The notes below the pieces were generated by a model that did no database searches, was not told where the DNA came from, and was given only the letters and a program-made list of their open reading frames with translations. This document shows positions 14,110 to 21,618 of a stretch of 22,464 nucleotides of DNA, piece after piece. A program made the position numbers and the translations under genes. The first letter of the stretch is position 1, and every line of letters starts with the position of its first letter. Source of the DNA: Acidobacteriota bacterium. Its GTDB lineage: Bacteria; Acidobacteriota; Terriglobia; Acidiferrales; UBA7541. The DNA lies in contig PKWH01000264.1 in the NCBI GenBank assembly GCA_003131985.1, positions 1 through 22,464 on the forward strand, in the 5' to 3' direction.

Positions 14110-14805
14110 TTATTTCTTGACTGCCCAGTGCTGGCCAATGCCCCCGAAGAAGTACGAGCGCGTCGCCACGCGCACATATCCGGAGTCCTCTAGCAGCGCA
14201 GAAAAGTCCCGCATGGAGAGAAAGCTCCTCAGTGAATCTGGAATATAAGTGTAAACGCGCGCTCGGCCATGAAGCAGCAAGCCCCAGATGGCGCCCTGCG
14301 CGTATAAGTACGCGAGATAAATTTCGCGCAACACAGCATTCGACGGCAGGAAAAAATCGATGCTAACTATCAATCCTCCGGGCCTCGTAACACGTTTGAT
14401 TTCCTGCACGGCCGCTTTTAGGTCGGGAAAGTTTCGTAATCCGTAGCCGATGAAAACGCAATCGAACGAATTGCCCGCGAAAGGCAACCATGCCGCGTCA
14501 CTGCAGACCTCATTTTTCAGCCCACGAGCGCGGGCCAGACGCAGCATGAGTTCGGTAATATCCGCGGGAATCACCGTTGCCCCTGGCAGGCGTTCGATCA
14601 CCAGCTGGGAAAGGTCCCCGGTCCCGCAAGCCAAATCCAGCACAAATGCGTTATCCGGTAGCGCAGCTCTTGCTACGCTAAGACGTTTCCACCGCCCGTC
14701 CAGGCCGAAGGAAAAAACGCGGGAGATAAAATCGTAGCGCGGCGCGATCGTGTCGAACATCTGCCGCATGAGGCGCGAGTCCTGGCGTTCTTCGGGAGAT
14801 TTCAT
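14110..14805 (-). CDS. ubiE: UbiE/MenG-type quinone C-methyltransferase
   Basis: 231 residues, near the usual UbiE length. SAM-dependent methylation of demethylmenaquinone (or the ubiquinone precursor) in respiratory quinone synthesis at the inner face of the membrane. N-terminal MFDTIAPRYDFISRVFSFGLDGRWK matches the UbiE N-terminal signature. Motif I is VLDLACGTGDL (55-65), the acidic SAM contact is in PADITELML, and the second UbiE signature is GLRNFPDLKAAVQEIKRV (122-139) with TRPGG. In this phylum the likely product is menaquinone (menG). ATG 14805 has no clear Shine-Dalgarno. It follows the SDR gene by 63 bases on the same strand. A non-quinone substrate is possible because no other men/ubi gene is nearby. 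Confidence 0.88.
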   Translation of the reverse strand: MKSPEERQDSRLMRQMFDTIAPRYDFISRVFSFGLDGRWKRLSVARAALPDNAFVLDLACGTGDLSQLVIERLPGATVIPADITELMLRLARARGLKNEVCSDAAWLPFAGNSFDCVFIGYGLRNFPDLKAAVQEIKRVTRPGGLIVSIDFFLPSNAVLREIYLAYLYAQGAIWGLLLHGRARVYTYIPDSLRSFLSMRDFSALLEDSGYVRVATRSYFFGGIGQHWAVKK

Positions 14806-14868
14806 CGTGGCTACGATATTACGCTGAGTTCCACTTTACCAATCTGAGGGATTCCCCAAGATTCTATC

Positions 14869-15708
14869 TCAACCACCGATGAACAGCCCTCCGTTCGGGG
14901 ACAGCCATTGCCCGGTGAAATACGAGCTGTCATCGGAGGCCAGGAAAAGCGCTGCCGTAGCCACTTCACGCGGGTGCGCCGTCCGCCCCATGGGAATCCG
15001 CGAGAGCATTGCTCGCAGCAGAAGCGGTGATTCTCCCTGACCAGCCGTCATGGGTGTATCGATCCAGCCTGGGCAGATCGCGTTCACGCGAATGTTGCGT
15101 GACGCAACTTCCTTCGCTACCGCCCGGGTAAAACTCAGAATGGCGCCCTTCGCCGCGCTGTAGTGAGGCGCATATTCCAGACCGCCCAGCCCCGCCACGC
15201 TCGACATGTTGATGATCGCGCCTCGGTTTTTCGTGGCCATCGACTTGAGCGCCTCGCGCGTGCAAAAAAATGTTCCGTTCAGATGCACGCCGATCATCCG
15301 GCTCCAATCCGCGTCCGACATTTCCGAAGTAGCGTCCCAATGCGTCGCGATTTTCCCGCCGCTCATCAACTCCGTAATGCGGGCCTCCGCTTTCCGCCTG
15401 ATTTCCTCACCGTGTTTGGAGTCGGTTTCGCCTATGCCTGCATTATTCACCAGGATGTCCAGCGCACCGTAACGAGCCGCGATCTGCGCGAACATTGCTT
15501 TCACCTCCGCGCTCGAGGACACATCTGCCTTCACGGCCAGACAACGCGCACCGGCAGGTCCCATTCCTTCGACCGTTTTCTGTGCCGCCTCAAGCACGAC
15601 GTCGTTCACCACGACGCTCGCGCCTTCTTCGGCGAACAACGTGGCTATGGCTCGGCCGATCCCAGATCCTCCACCCGTCACTAACGCAACTTTGCCTTCA
15701 AGTCTCAC
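14869..15708 (-). CDS. Short-chain dehydrogenase/reductase, FabG-like, with insertion
   Basis: 279 residues; NAD(P)-dependent oxidoreductase of the classical SDR family. Cofactor motif TGGGSGIG (11-18), NNAG (88-91), catalytic Asn144 (HLNGTF), Ser170 (NMSSVAG), Tyr183 and Lys187 (YSAAKG), then IRVNAICPGWIDTPM. C-terminal FLASDDSSYFTGQWLSPNGG is typical. Start GTG 15708 is supported by GAGGGG about 6 bases upstream. Compared with FabG (about 245 residues) there is an insertion of about 35 residues after NNAG (93-128, EIRRKAEARITELMSGGK), probably a helical flap over the substrate site. Asp36 at the end of beta-2 (VVVND) suggests NAD(H) preference. The substrate is unknown. Confidence 0.88.
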   Translation of the reverse strand: MRLEGKVALVTGGGSGIGRAIATLFAEEGASVVVNDVVLEAAQKTVEGMGPAGARCLAVKADVSSSAEVKAMFAQIAARYGALDILVNNAGIGETDSKHGEEIRRKAEARITELMSGGKIATHWDATSEMSDADWSRMIGVHLNGTFFCTREALKSMATKNRGAIINMSSVAGLGGLEYAPHYSAAKGAILSFTRAVAKEVASRNIRVNAICPGWIDTPMTAGQGESPLLLRAMLSRIPMGRTAHPREVATAALFLASDDSSYFTGQWLSPNGGLFIGG

Positions 15709-15823
15709 AGTCGCCCCTCATCCGTTAAATTTCCTGCTTTCGAAAACCACGGTCTCATAGTTAGCGAAATCCGCCTAATACAAACCTGCAACCGCAAATT
15801 CTGGGGAACAGCAGCAACGGCGC

Positions 15824-17434
15824 TCAAGAAGACGCGGTGCCTCTGTCTTTTCTGGCATAGATGAAATGGCGAGTACGAACAGGGTCGAGAGCGTAACGGA
15901 GGACCTGATCTTCGGTCGCTCGATCCGCGACTGTAAAACGATCGTGTTGCCGCTGGTGTTCGGCCCAGGAATCCACGAGGAAGGTCTCCAGATAGACCCC
16001 CGAAAATTCGGAATCGTAGTACACACCCCAGCGCGTTGCTCCATCTCGGCGGCGAATTCTCTGAAACTTGTAAATCGCTTCCAGAAACTCTTCGGCTTTG
16101 CCCGGGTCCACCTTGTATTCGCTGGTAACCAGCACGGGCCCTTCGTCGGGCCCCGGCTCCGCAAACATTGTAGGTTTTGGCCAATGATTCCAGGCATCAA
16201 GGGCCGCGCTCGGCTCCGGCAATGGAAACGGCAGGCGCAAGAGCAAGCACGCCGCGATTCCAACTCCGGAAGCAAGAAGAGCCTTCGCCAAGCTGGTATG
16301 CTCTGCCAAAACGCCCCAAAGAACGCTGCCGATCGCCATACTTCCCTGGAACACAAACAAGTAAACCGCGAGAACGCGAGCGCGGACCCAATCGGGAGCT
16401 AGCCGCTGAATCAGCGTGTTGAAGACGGACATGAAGATGGTCCACGCCGCTCCTCCGAAAAAAGAAAACAAGCAGAGTATCCACAGTTGAGGCACTAGCG
16501 CAGTCGCAGCCAGGACGCACGCGAATACCGCGGTCGCAACCGCGACCACGGTTTCAATCGAGTACCTTTTCCTAAGGCGCTGAAGAGCGACGGCTCCCAG
16601 TACCGCGCCTGTGCCGAAGAAACCCAGCAACAGTCCATATCCGAGCGAGCTGTGGCTGATATTCTTGGCGACAGCCGGCAGCAAAGCCCAGAAAGCGCTG
16701 GAGAAGAAAATCACGAAGGCGGATCTGACCAGCAGCCTGCCGATGCCGGGAGAGTACCGAACGTATCGAATGGCCGCCGAAGTAGCTCCTGTGAAAGATT
16801 CCACAGGCAAATTGCTTCTTGGGACCTGGCGCTTCCATCGGGCGATCACTACGATCACGCCGAGGAACGAGAGAACGTTCAACAGGAAGGCAGTGCTCAC
16901 TCCCGCTACAGCGATGATTACTCCGCCCAGAGCGGGCCCGGCCGCGCGCGCGAGGTTGAACTCAATCCCGTTCAGAGTCAGTGCAGGAGATAGCTCCTCT
17001 TTGGGTACCAATTCCGGAAAGATAGCCCTCCATGCCGGTGACTCCATTGCGTCGCCGATAGACAGCGCAAACGTTAGAAGGAGTAAGAGCCACGGACTGA
17101 TGAGGTGAGCGAATGTCGCGATCACGAGAATGACGGCTATCGCCAACATCCAAGACTCTGTTCCCAGAATCAACTTGCGGCGGTCAACGATGTCTCCGAT
17201 GGACCCGGCCGGCAGCGCGAGAATAAAGAATGGCAGCGCAGTAGCAGTCTGAATGAGTGCAATCTGCAGCGGACTGCTGCTAAGCGAAGTCATCAACCAT
17301 GCCGCGCCCACACCCTGCATAAAGGAACCAACGTCGGAGGCGAAATCGGCGATCAGGAGGTTTCGGAATAACGGGATCCGCAGAGGGCTCCATGGACTCG
17401 ACGATACGGCAGGCGGGTTGCTGCTCTCCGGCAT
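15824..17434 (-). CDS. MFS exporter with C-terminal ferredoxin-like domain (MFS_3/DUF894 type)
   Basis: About 536 residues. An MFS core with 11-12 helices (PLFRNLLIADFASDVGSF at the first, the conserved loop GDIVDRRKLIL after helix 2) belongs to the family Pfam calls transmembrane secretion effector (PF05977), related to enterobactin exporter EntS. Residues from about 431 (VLVTSEYKVDPGKAEEFLEAI ... RWGVYYDSEFSGVYLETF) form the ABM-like alpha/beta domain seen in many members. Likely efflux of a small molecule; substrate unknown. ATG 17434 is chosen because the helix core begins soon after; the frame is open to 17548. There is no Shine-Dalgarno, and TATAAA sits 10 bases upstream on the minus strand, so a near-leaderless transcript is possible. 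Confidence 0.85.
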   Translation of the reverse strand: MPESSNPPAVSSSPWSPLRIPLFRNLLIADFASDVGSFMQGVGAAWLMTSLSSSPLQIALIQTATALPFFILALPAGSIGDIVDRRKLILGTESWMLAIAVILVIATFAHLISPWLLLLLTFALSIGDAMESPAWRAIFPELVPKEELSPALTLNGIEFNLARAAGPALGGVIIAVAGVSTAFLLNVLSFLGVIVVIARWKRQVPRSNLPVESFTGATSAAIRYVRYSPGIGRLLVRSAFVIFFSSAFWALLPAVAKNISHSSLGYGLLLGFFGTGAVLGAVALQRLRKRYSIETVVAVATAVFACVLAATALVPQLWILCLFSFFGGAAWTIFMSVFNTLIQRLAPDWVRARVLAVYLFVFQGSMAIGSVLWGVLAEHTSLAKALLASGVGIAACLLLRLPFPLPEPSAALDAWNHWPKPTMFAEPGPDEGPVLVTSEYKVDPGKAEEFLEAIYKFQRIRRRDGATRWGVYYDSEFSGVYLETFLVDSWAEHQRQHDRFTVADRATEDQVLRYALDPVRTRHFIYARKDRGTASS

Positions 17435-17629
17435 AGTGGGACACTTTATAGAGCAAAAGCTTTGACCTTGCCTCGATATTTTCCTAATGCCGCCGGAATT
17501 AAACAAATCCTCACCGCAATGGACCTTATCAGTCCGGAAAATAGTCAAAAAATCGTGAGGATGCGAAGCAGAGCGCTACACGAAATTTACGGGGATATCA
17601 AGAACATGGGCATTTGAAAGGCAAAAAAG

Positions 17630-17706
17630 TGGCGCGCCCGGAGGGGTTCGAACCCCCGACCTTGTGCTCCGGAGGCACACGCTCTATCCATCTGAGCTAC
17701 GGGCGC
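17630..17706 (-). tRNA. tRNA-Arg (anticodon CCG)
   Basis: 77 bases including an encoded CCA. Acceptor stem GCGCCCG/CGGGCGC, discriminator G, D arm with AGCTCAGATGGATAGAGC, anticodon stem TGTGC/GCACA around loop CTCCGGA (anticodon CCG, reading CGG), and T arm GGGGG-TTCGAAC-CCCTC. Six T follow the CCA on the minus strand (17628-17623) and may help termination. Confidence 0.96.
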
Positions 17707-17737
17707 ATTTAAGGGAAATGAATGATTTTCGTGATCG

Positions 17738-17766
17738 ATCTTACTCTGCTTCCCGCCCGGTAGCAA
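17738..17766 (-). promoter_or_regulatory. Candidate promoter of tRNA-Arg
   Basis: On the minus strand TTGCTA (17766-17761), a 17-base spacer and TAAGAT (17743-17738). The predicted start lies about 25 bases before the tRNA 5' end, a normal precursor leader. Both hexamers match consensus 4 of 6. Confidence 0.5.
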
Positions 17767-17840
17767 AAGCAATCAAAGAGTTTCCCGCCCGCCGCGCTCG
17801 TCAGCTAGCGTTCGAGTAACATCCTAGCCAATTCTAAACC

Positions 17841-18227
17841 TCATCCGCCGCGGGCAAGGTTCTTCACTTGCTTAGCCAGTTTTTCGATCTGTTCCGCCTT
17901 TTGAATCATCGGCAGCGACAACGTATTTGCCGCGTCCGTCTTTTCAACTTCGCCTTTCAATTCACCGGCTAGCTGGTAAATCTTTTCCACGTTCTCTTCT
18001 ATTTGATGCTGATTCTGTTTCAGGATTTCCTTGGTCTCTTTTGCAGTCGGCTTGCCTTCGTCGCTCGGCGTCGGCTGGTCAATTTTCGGCGGCCCGGGAT
18101 TCTGCTCTGATCCTGGCTGGGCCGGAAGAGCATTTTGAGCAAAACCAGCGCTGCAAAATAATCCCAGTGGCATGCTGAGTGCCACCGGGATTACAACTGT
18201 CAAAAAATTTCGCTTGTTCGTATCCAT
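17841..18227 (-). CDS. Small exported coiled-coil protein, unknown function
   Basis: 128 residues. Signal peptide (NKRNFLTVVIPVALSMPLGLFCSAGFA, cleavage before QN) predicts periplasmic export. A Pro/Gly-rich linker (about 30-58) follows, then one long amphipathic helix at about 60-128 (ETKEILKQNQHQIEENVEKIYQLAGELKGEVEK...IQKAEQIEKLAKQVKNLARGG), likely a coiled coil or oligomer. ATG 18227 has CAGGAG upstream (18243-18238) at 10-base spacing; a hairpin abuts that site. I do not recognise a named family. It is divergent from the MscS gene. Confidence 0.75.
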   Translation of the reverse strand: MDTNKRNFLTVVIPVALSMPLGLFCSAGFAQNALPAQPGSEQNPGPPKIDQPTPSDEGKPTAKETKEILKQNQHQIEENVEKIYQLAGELKGEVEKTDAANTLSLPMIQKAEQIEKLAKQVKNLARGG

Positions 18228-18241
18228 AGTGGATCAGCTCC

Positions 18242-18260
18242 TGCCGAAAAAACGTCGGCA
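18242..18260 (-). promoter_or_regulatory. 5'-leader hairpin abutting the Shine-Dalgarno of 17841-18227
   Basis: TGCCGA (18260-18255 on the minus strand) pairs with TCGGCA (18247-18242) around a 7-base loop. The 3' arm runs straight into GGAG, the ribosome binding site of the small exported protein. It could tune translation or mark an mRNA 5' end. Confidence 0.4.
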
Positions 18261-18321
18261 ACTGTCACGCCCTCGTCCCGGCTATGCTCGCAGCGGAAGC
18301 TCCGCGCGACGGGTGCGTGAA

Positions 18322-18330
18322 TGGTATAAT
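18322..18330 (+). promoter_or_regulatory. Extended -10 promoter of the MscS gene
   Basis: TGGTATAAT: a perfect TATAAT at 18325-18330 with the TGn extension and no recognisable -35. The start would fall near 18337, leaving only about 12 bases before ATG 18349, where no Shine-Dalgarno is seen. Confidence 0.5.
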
Positions 18331-18348
18331 TCCGTTCCCCCTTATCTT

Positions 18349-19200
18349 ATGACTGATTCGCTTAGACGGTGGATGGAATTTGCGGGCGTACGGGCCGTGC
18401 GCATTCTGGCCATCATTTTCATCGCGTTGTTGATCGCGCGGCTCTTGAAAGCCCTCACCGACCGCCTGATTCAACTGGCCAAGTCTCAGTCGCGTGTGGC
18501 TCAAATGCGTGAACAGCAAACGCGCACGATGGCCGCGTTGCTCTACAGCGTTGGTCTGGGCCTTATCGTCGCGATTGCGATCCTGACTGCGCTGCCCGAA
18601 TTCGGTTTCAACGTGAGTCCGGTAGAAGCCGCTGCTGCCGTGGCCAGCCTTGCGCTTGGATTCGGCGCGCAGAGTCTCGTCAAGGATCTCATCAACGGCT
18701 TCTTCATCGTTTTTGAGGATCAGTTTGTCATCGGCGATTTGATTCAGACCAATGGAGAAACGGGACGCGTGGAACATCTCACTTTACGCCGCACCGTACT
18801 TCGAAATCTTACCGGTGCCATGGTGACCATTCCGAATAGCCTGGTCGGACCGGTGGCTAACCTTAGCCGGGATTGGTCGCAAGTTTTTGTGGATATCAGC
18901 GTACCCTCGGAAGAAATGGTGGGACGCGCCCTCACGGCGCTGGAAAAAATCGCCGCCGATTTCCGTGATGATGCGGACTGGTCGCCAGCCCTCGTAGATG
19001 GTCCTCGCGTTCTCGGCGTCGAATCTCTTTCGCTCGAAGGTACCGTGATCCGTCTGCAAGTGCGTACGGTGCTGAACCGCAAAGAAGATGTGGCTCGCGA
19101 ACTCCGGCGCCGAATCAAACTCGGCTTTGAGCAGTCGCGTATCCAGCTTAGCCAGATGTACAATGTTTCCGTACGTGAAATTCCACCGTCGAATTCTTGA
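18349..19200 (+). CDS. Small-conductance mechanosensitive channel, MscS family
   Basis: 283 residues. Three membrane helices (about 15-35, 62-82, 93-121), the last with the Ala/Gly-packed pore helix of MscS: EAAAAVASLALGFGAQSLV, then KDLINGFFIVFEDQFVIGDLI. The beta domain has TVLRNLTGAMVTIPNSLVG, with the MscS-signature IPNS, followed by the alpha/beta C-terminal domain. Role: release of solutes under hypo-osmotic stress from the inner membrane. The frame is open upstream to 18172 but that would run into the divergent gene; ATG 18349 gives a normal N-terminus and lies just after an extended -10. The next gene begins 23 bases after the stop, so the two are probably an operon. Confidence 0.9.
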   Translation: MTDSLRRWMEFAGVRAVRILAIIFIALLIARLLKALTDRLIQLAKSQSRVAQMREQQTRTMAALLYSVGLGLIVAIAILTALPEFGFNVSPVEAAAAVASLALGFGAQSLVKDLINGFFIVFEDQFVIGDLIQTNGETGRVEHLTLRRTVLRNLTGAMVTIPNSLVGPVANLSRDWSQVFVDISVPSEEMVGRALTALEKIAADFRDDADWSPALVDGPRVLGVESLSLEGTVIRLQVRTVLNRKEDVARELRRRIKLGFEQSRIQLSQMYNVSVREIPPSNS

Positions 19201-19223
19201 GTTTTTCTGAAGAGGAGGCGCCA

Positions 19224-19688
19224 GTGGGAGAAGTTACGCACGATCAAGTAAATCTGATGCTGCGGTTGTATGACATTCGCCGCGAGCCTCGCCTTCGTGA
19301 AGCACGACAGTGGTTCATGGATAATTTCCGGTCCACCTCGATGGAAGACCTGATGAAGCAATACCCTCCGGCAAGCCAGGAAAACGCTTACTTTCGCATG
19401 GTCATGAGCTACTGGGATATGGTAGCCAGTATCGTCAACCGAGGATTAATCGATGAAGAATTGTTCTTCGAGAACTCCGGGGAGCAGTGGATCGTTTGGG
19501 AGCGCCTGAAGCCCGTAATCGGCCCATGGCGTGCAGCTATGAAAAATCCGCACATGCTCAAGAACCTGGAAGAACATTGCAACCGCCTGGAGGTCTGGCG
19601 CGAAAAGCGTGCCCCTGGAACAAATCAAGCGACGCGTGACATGTTTGCCCAAATGGAAAAGGCCGCGGCGGCGGCCGCAAAGAAATAG
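19224..19688 (+). CDS. Soluble helical protein, DUF4760-like
   Basis: 154 residues, no signal or membrane segment, predicted mostly helical. GTG 19224 is chosen because AGGAGG lies at 19213-19218 with 5-base spacing; the frame also has a TTG at 19197 overlapping the MscS stop. Residues such as RMVMSYWDMVASIVNRGLIDEELFFE and QWIVWERLKPVIGPWR recall DUF4760 proteins, from memory. An Ala/Lys tail ends the protein. Its place directly after mscS suggests co-expression, but no function can be assigned. Confidence 0.7.
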   Translation: MGEVTHDQVNLMLRLYDIRREPRLREARQWFMDNFRSTSMEDLMKQYPPASQENAYFRMVMSYWDMVASIVNRGLIDEELFFENSGEQWIVWERLKPVIGPWRAAMKNPHMLKNLEEHCNRLEVWREKRAPGTNQATRDMFAQMEKAAAAAAKK

Positions 19689-19750
19689 TCCGGCACAAAG
19701 CAGCGCGCGTTCGCAGTTGCCATAGCGATGCGTGAAAACCTGATTCCCGG

Positions 19751-19780
19751 CAATTTCCCTAGGTTTTCTTGGGGAAATTG
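19751..19780. other. 9-bp inverted repeat before the FecR-domain gene
   Basis: CAATTTCCC (19751-19759) and GGGAAATTG (19772-19780) are perfectly complementary around 12 bases. Only a TTTT follows, after 6 bases, so termination of the upstream gene is possible but weak. It lies 109 bases before the FecR start and could equally be an operator. Confidence 0.4.
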
Positions 19781-19888
19781 TGATAGCTTTTCCCAGACCC
19801 CGCGATCAGTTTTTTCTGAGGCGTACGGAATCCGGGAGCATTGGCTTGATTTGCGCCCGAACTAGGGCATCCGGAGAGGAATATCCTA

Positions 19889-20722
19889 ATGAATGTCCGT
19901 CATCGAGTCGTTTCTGCGCTCGTCCTCGTGATGTGCCTGGCGCTGATAATCCCTTCGGACATCGCGGCTCAGGCGGCGCAAAGCGCGGGCAAACTCACCG
20001 CGGTAGTGCCGGTCGTGAACGTGATCCGCGGCCCACAGCAAGTGGCCGCCTCGACTTCTCAGCAAGTATTCTGGGGCGACGTTATCAACACCGGGCATCT
20101 AGCCCGCGCTCGCATCGCACTGGACGACGGCTCGATTCTCAACGTCGGCTCGGACACCAACCTGGCGATTGCGAAGCATGATGCAGCGCAGCAACAGACC
20201 GACCTGGATTTGAATTACGGCCGAGTGCGCGCCAAAGCAGCCAAGCTCGTGAAGCCGGACGCCCACTTCCAAATCCGAACCTCCGTAGGTGTTGCCGGAG
20301 TTGTCGGCACCGACATGGTAGTTATATTTGACGCCTCGGGAAAGATGCAGGTCATCTGCATCGAGGGCGCTTGCAAAGTTTGCGATGCAGCTGGACATTG
20401 CGTCCTGATGAAGGGCGGCCAGCAATCTAGCGTTCGTAGTAACGAACAACCGTCTCAGCCCGTTCAGGTCACGCCCATGAACATGACCGAAGCCGTGAAT
20501 ACGACTGCCGGAACCGGCGCCGGTGCCAGCGGCGCAGGAGCTGGGCTCGGCACCGGCTTGGTCGTTGGCGTCACTGCGGGAGTCGTGACGACGGTCGCTG
20601 TCGTGGTGGTCCGTGTTGTGACCAAAACTCAATCTTGCGGAACACCGACGAGCACTGGTGTTCACGCCAATTGCACGAAGATCGATGGCGTCGGGAAAAT
20701 GAACGGCCAGCGGGTGCCCTAG
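19889..20722 (+). CDS. Exported FecR-domain protein with C-terminal membrane segment
   Basis: 277 residues. Signal peptide (VVSALVLVMCLALIIPSDIAA) followed by a FecR domain at about 35-180: GDVINTGHLARARIALDDGSILNVGSDTNLAI, then LNYGRVRAKA and QIRTSVGVAGVVGTDMVV, the classic FecR pattern. Cys157, 162, 165 and 171 (CIEGACKVCDAAGHC) lie on the following hairpin, where most FecR proteins have no Cys. A Gly/Ala stretch leads to a hydrophobic segment at about 223-244, then a short tail with Cys250 and Cys262. There is no adjacent sigma factor or TonB receptor, so it is probably not a classical iron-signalling FecR. ATG 19889 has GGAGAGGA upstream at about 10 bases. Confidence 0.82.
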   Translation: MNVRHRVVSALVLVMCLALIIPSDIAAQAAQSAGKLTAVVPVVNVIRGPQQVAASTSQQVFWGDVINTGHLARARIALDDGSILNVGSDTNLAIAKHDAAQQQTDLDLNYGRVRAKAAKLVKPDAHFQIRTSVGVAGVVGTDMVVIFDASGKMQVICIEGACKVCDAAGHCVLMKGGQQSSVRSNEQPSQPVQVTPMNMTEAVNTTAGTGAGASGAGAGLGTGLVVGVTAGVVTTVAVVVVRVVTKTQSCGTPTSTGVHANCTKIDGVGKMNGQRVP

Positions 20723-20766
20723 CCGATCCTGACACTCATTCGGCGCCGTGGAATTCAAATACCTCA

Positions 20767-21111
20767 TTGCTCACTGATCTCCTTTTTCGCTTCTTTATCG
20801 GTGGAATTGTTGTTTGTGCATTTGCGGCAATCAGCGACATCTTTAAACCCAAAAGTTTTGCCGGGCTTTTCGGCGCTGCGCCGTCAGTGGCCTTGGCTAC
20901 TCTGTGGCTTACGATTTCCTCGCACGGAAAAATCTACGCCGCGGTAGAAACTCGGTCGATGATTGCCGGCGCTGTGGCATTTTTTATCTACGCTTCTTGC
21001 GCGACCTGGCTGATGCTGAAGCGACACTTGTCCAGCCTTGCGGTTACCGTGAGTCTGATCCCGCTTTGGTTGGTCGTTTCTCTTGGTCTTTGGTTTTTAC
21101 TATTAAGGTAA
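20767..21111 (+). CDS. Small membrane protein, DUF3147-like (first of pair)
   Basis: About 114 residues with four hydrophobic helices: LLFRFFIGGIVVCAFAAISDIF, GAAPSVALATLWLTI, SMIAGAVAFFIYASCATWLML and SLAVTVSLIPLWLVVSLGLWFLLL. RFFIGG, FKPKSFAGLFGAAPS matches its neighbour's RFMFGG, GPGVGGLFMAFPA, so the two are homologous. TTG 20767 is the only sensible start near the first helix; it lacks a Shine-Dalgarno and the frame is open back to 20635, inside the FecR gene. Function unknown. Confidence 0.7.
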   Translation: MLTDLLFRFFIGGIVVCAFAAISDIFKPKSFAGLFGAAPSVALATLWLTISSHGKIYAAVETRSMIAGAVAFFIYASCATWLMLKRHLSSLAVTVSLIPLWLVVSLGLWFLLLR

Positions 21112-21117
21112 ATATTC

Positions 21118-21555
21118 TTGAATATCAGCGTCGATTTTTCGGCTCTGCGCCGGGCGAAATGGCACCAATTCGCTCTCCGATTTATGTTCGGAGGAATCAT
21201 CTGCGTTCTTGCGGGCCTCATCTCGCAGAAATACGGGCCCGGAGTTGGCGGCCTGTTCATGGCCTTCCCCGCAATTTTCCCCGCCAGCGCGACGTTGCTT
21301 GAGAACGAGGAGAAGGAAAAAAAAGAACGCGTCGGATTGCACGGCTCTATCTGCGGAAGAAAAGTCGCCGGAGTTGATGCGGCAGGCGCCGCGATGGGAT
21401 GCCTCGGAATGATCGCGTTTGCCGCGATCGTGTGGCAACTCCTGCCGAAGCAGTCGGCTCCCACGGTATTGATCGGTGCCACTGCAGCCTGGTTTTGTGT
21501 TTCTGTGCTGGTCTGGCAAATGCGCAGAATGTGGGTGCACTCGCGCAAGCGCTGA
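21118..21555 (+). CDS. Small membrane protein, DUF3147-like (second of pair)
   Basis: 145 residues with four hydrophobic helices, and between helices 2 and 3 a charged loop (ENEEKEKKERVGLHGS) and GRKVAGVDAAGAAMG. FRFMFGG-type start (ALRFMFGGIICVLAGLISQKYGPGVGG) pairs it with the preceding gene. TTG 21118 has AAGG at 21105-21108, inside the end of the previous gene, with a 9-base spacing; the genes are 6 bases apart, so they are surely co-expressed and may form a heteromeric membrane complex. Function unknown. A terminator follows at 21563. Confidence 0.78.
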   Translation: MNISVDFSALRRAKWHQFALRFMFGGIICVLAGLISQKYGPGVGGLFMAFPAIFPASATLLENEEKEKKERVGLHGSICGRKVAGVDAAGAAMGCLGMIAFAAIVWQLLPKQSAPTVLIGATAAWFCVSVLVWQMRRMWVHSRKR

Positions 21556-21562
21556 ATTGAAC

Positions 21563-21586
21563 GACGTTTTCCAAACGTCATTTTTT
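21563..21586 (+). terminator. Rho-independent terminator after the DUF3147-like pair
   Basis: GACGTTT (21563-21569) pairs with AAACGTC (21573-21579) around a 3-base loop, followed by A and six T (21581-21586). It ends the FecR / DUF3147-like transcript 8 bases after the stop. Confidence 0.85.
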
Positions 21587-21618
21587 CCACACAAGGTCAT
21601 ATATATGTACTGGCTCGG

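Noticed and set aside
15163..15684. 173-codon plus-strand open frame
   Set aside because: Antisense to the SDR gene whose catalytic residues are all present.
17587..17772. 61-codon minus-strand frame reading VAQMDRACASGAQGRGFEPL
   Set aside because: It is a translation of tRNA-Arg; this peptide is a well-known false protein arising from tRNA genes.
19889..20722. FecR anti-sigma regulator of iron uptake
   Set aside because: It has a signal peptide rather than the usual cytoplasmic anti-sigma N-terminus, and no sigma factor or TonB receptor lies alongside.
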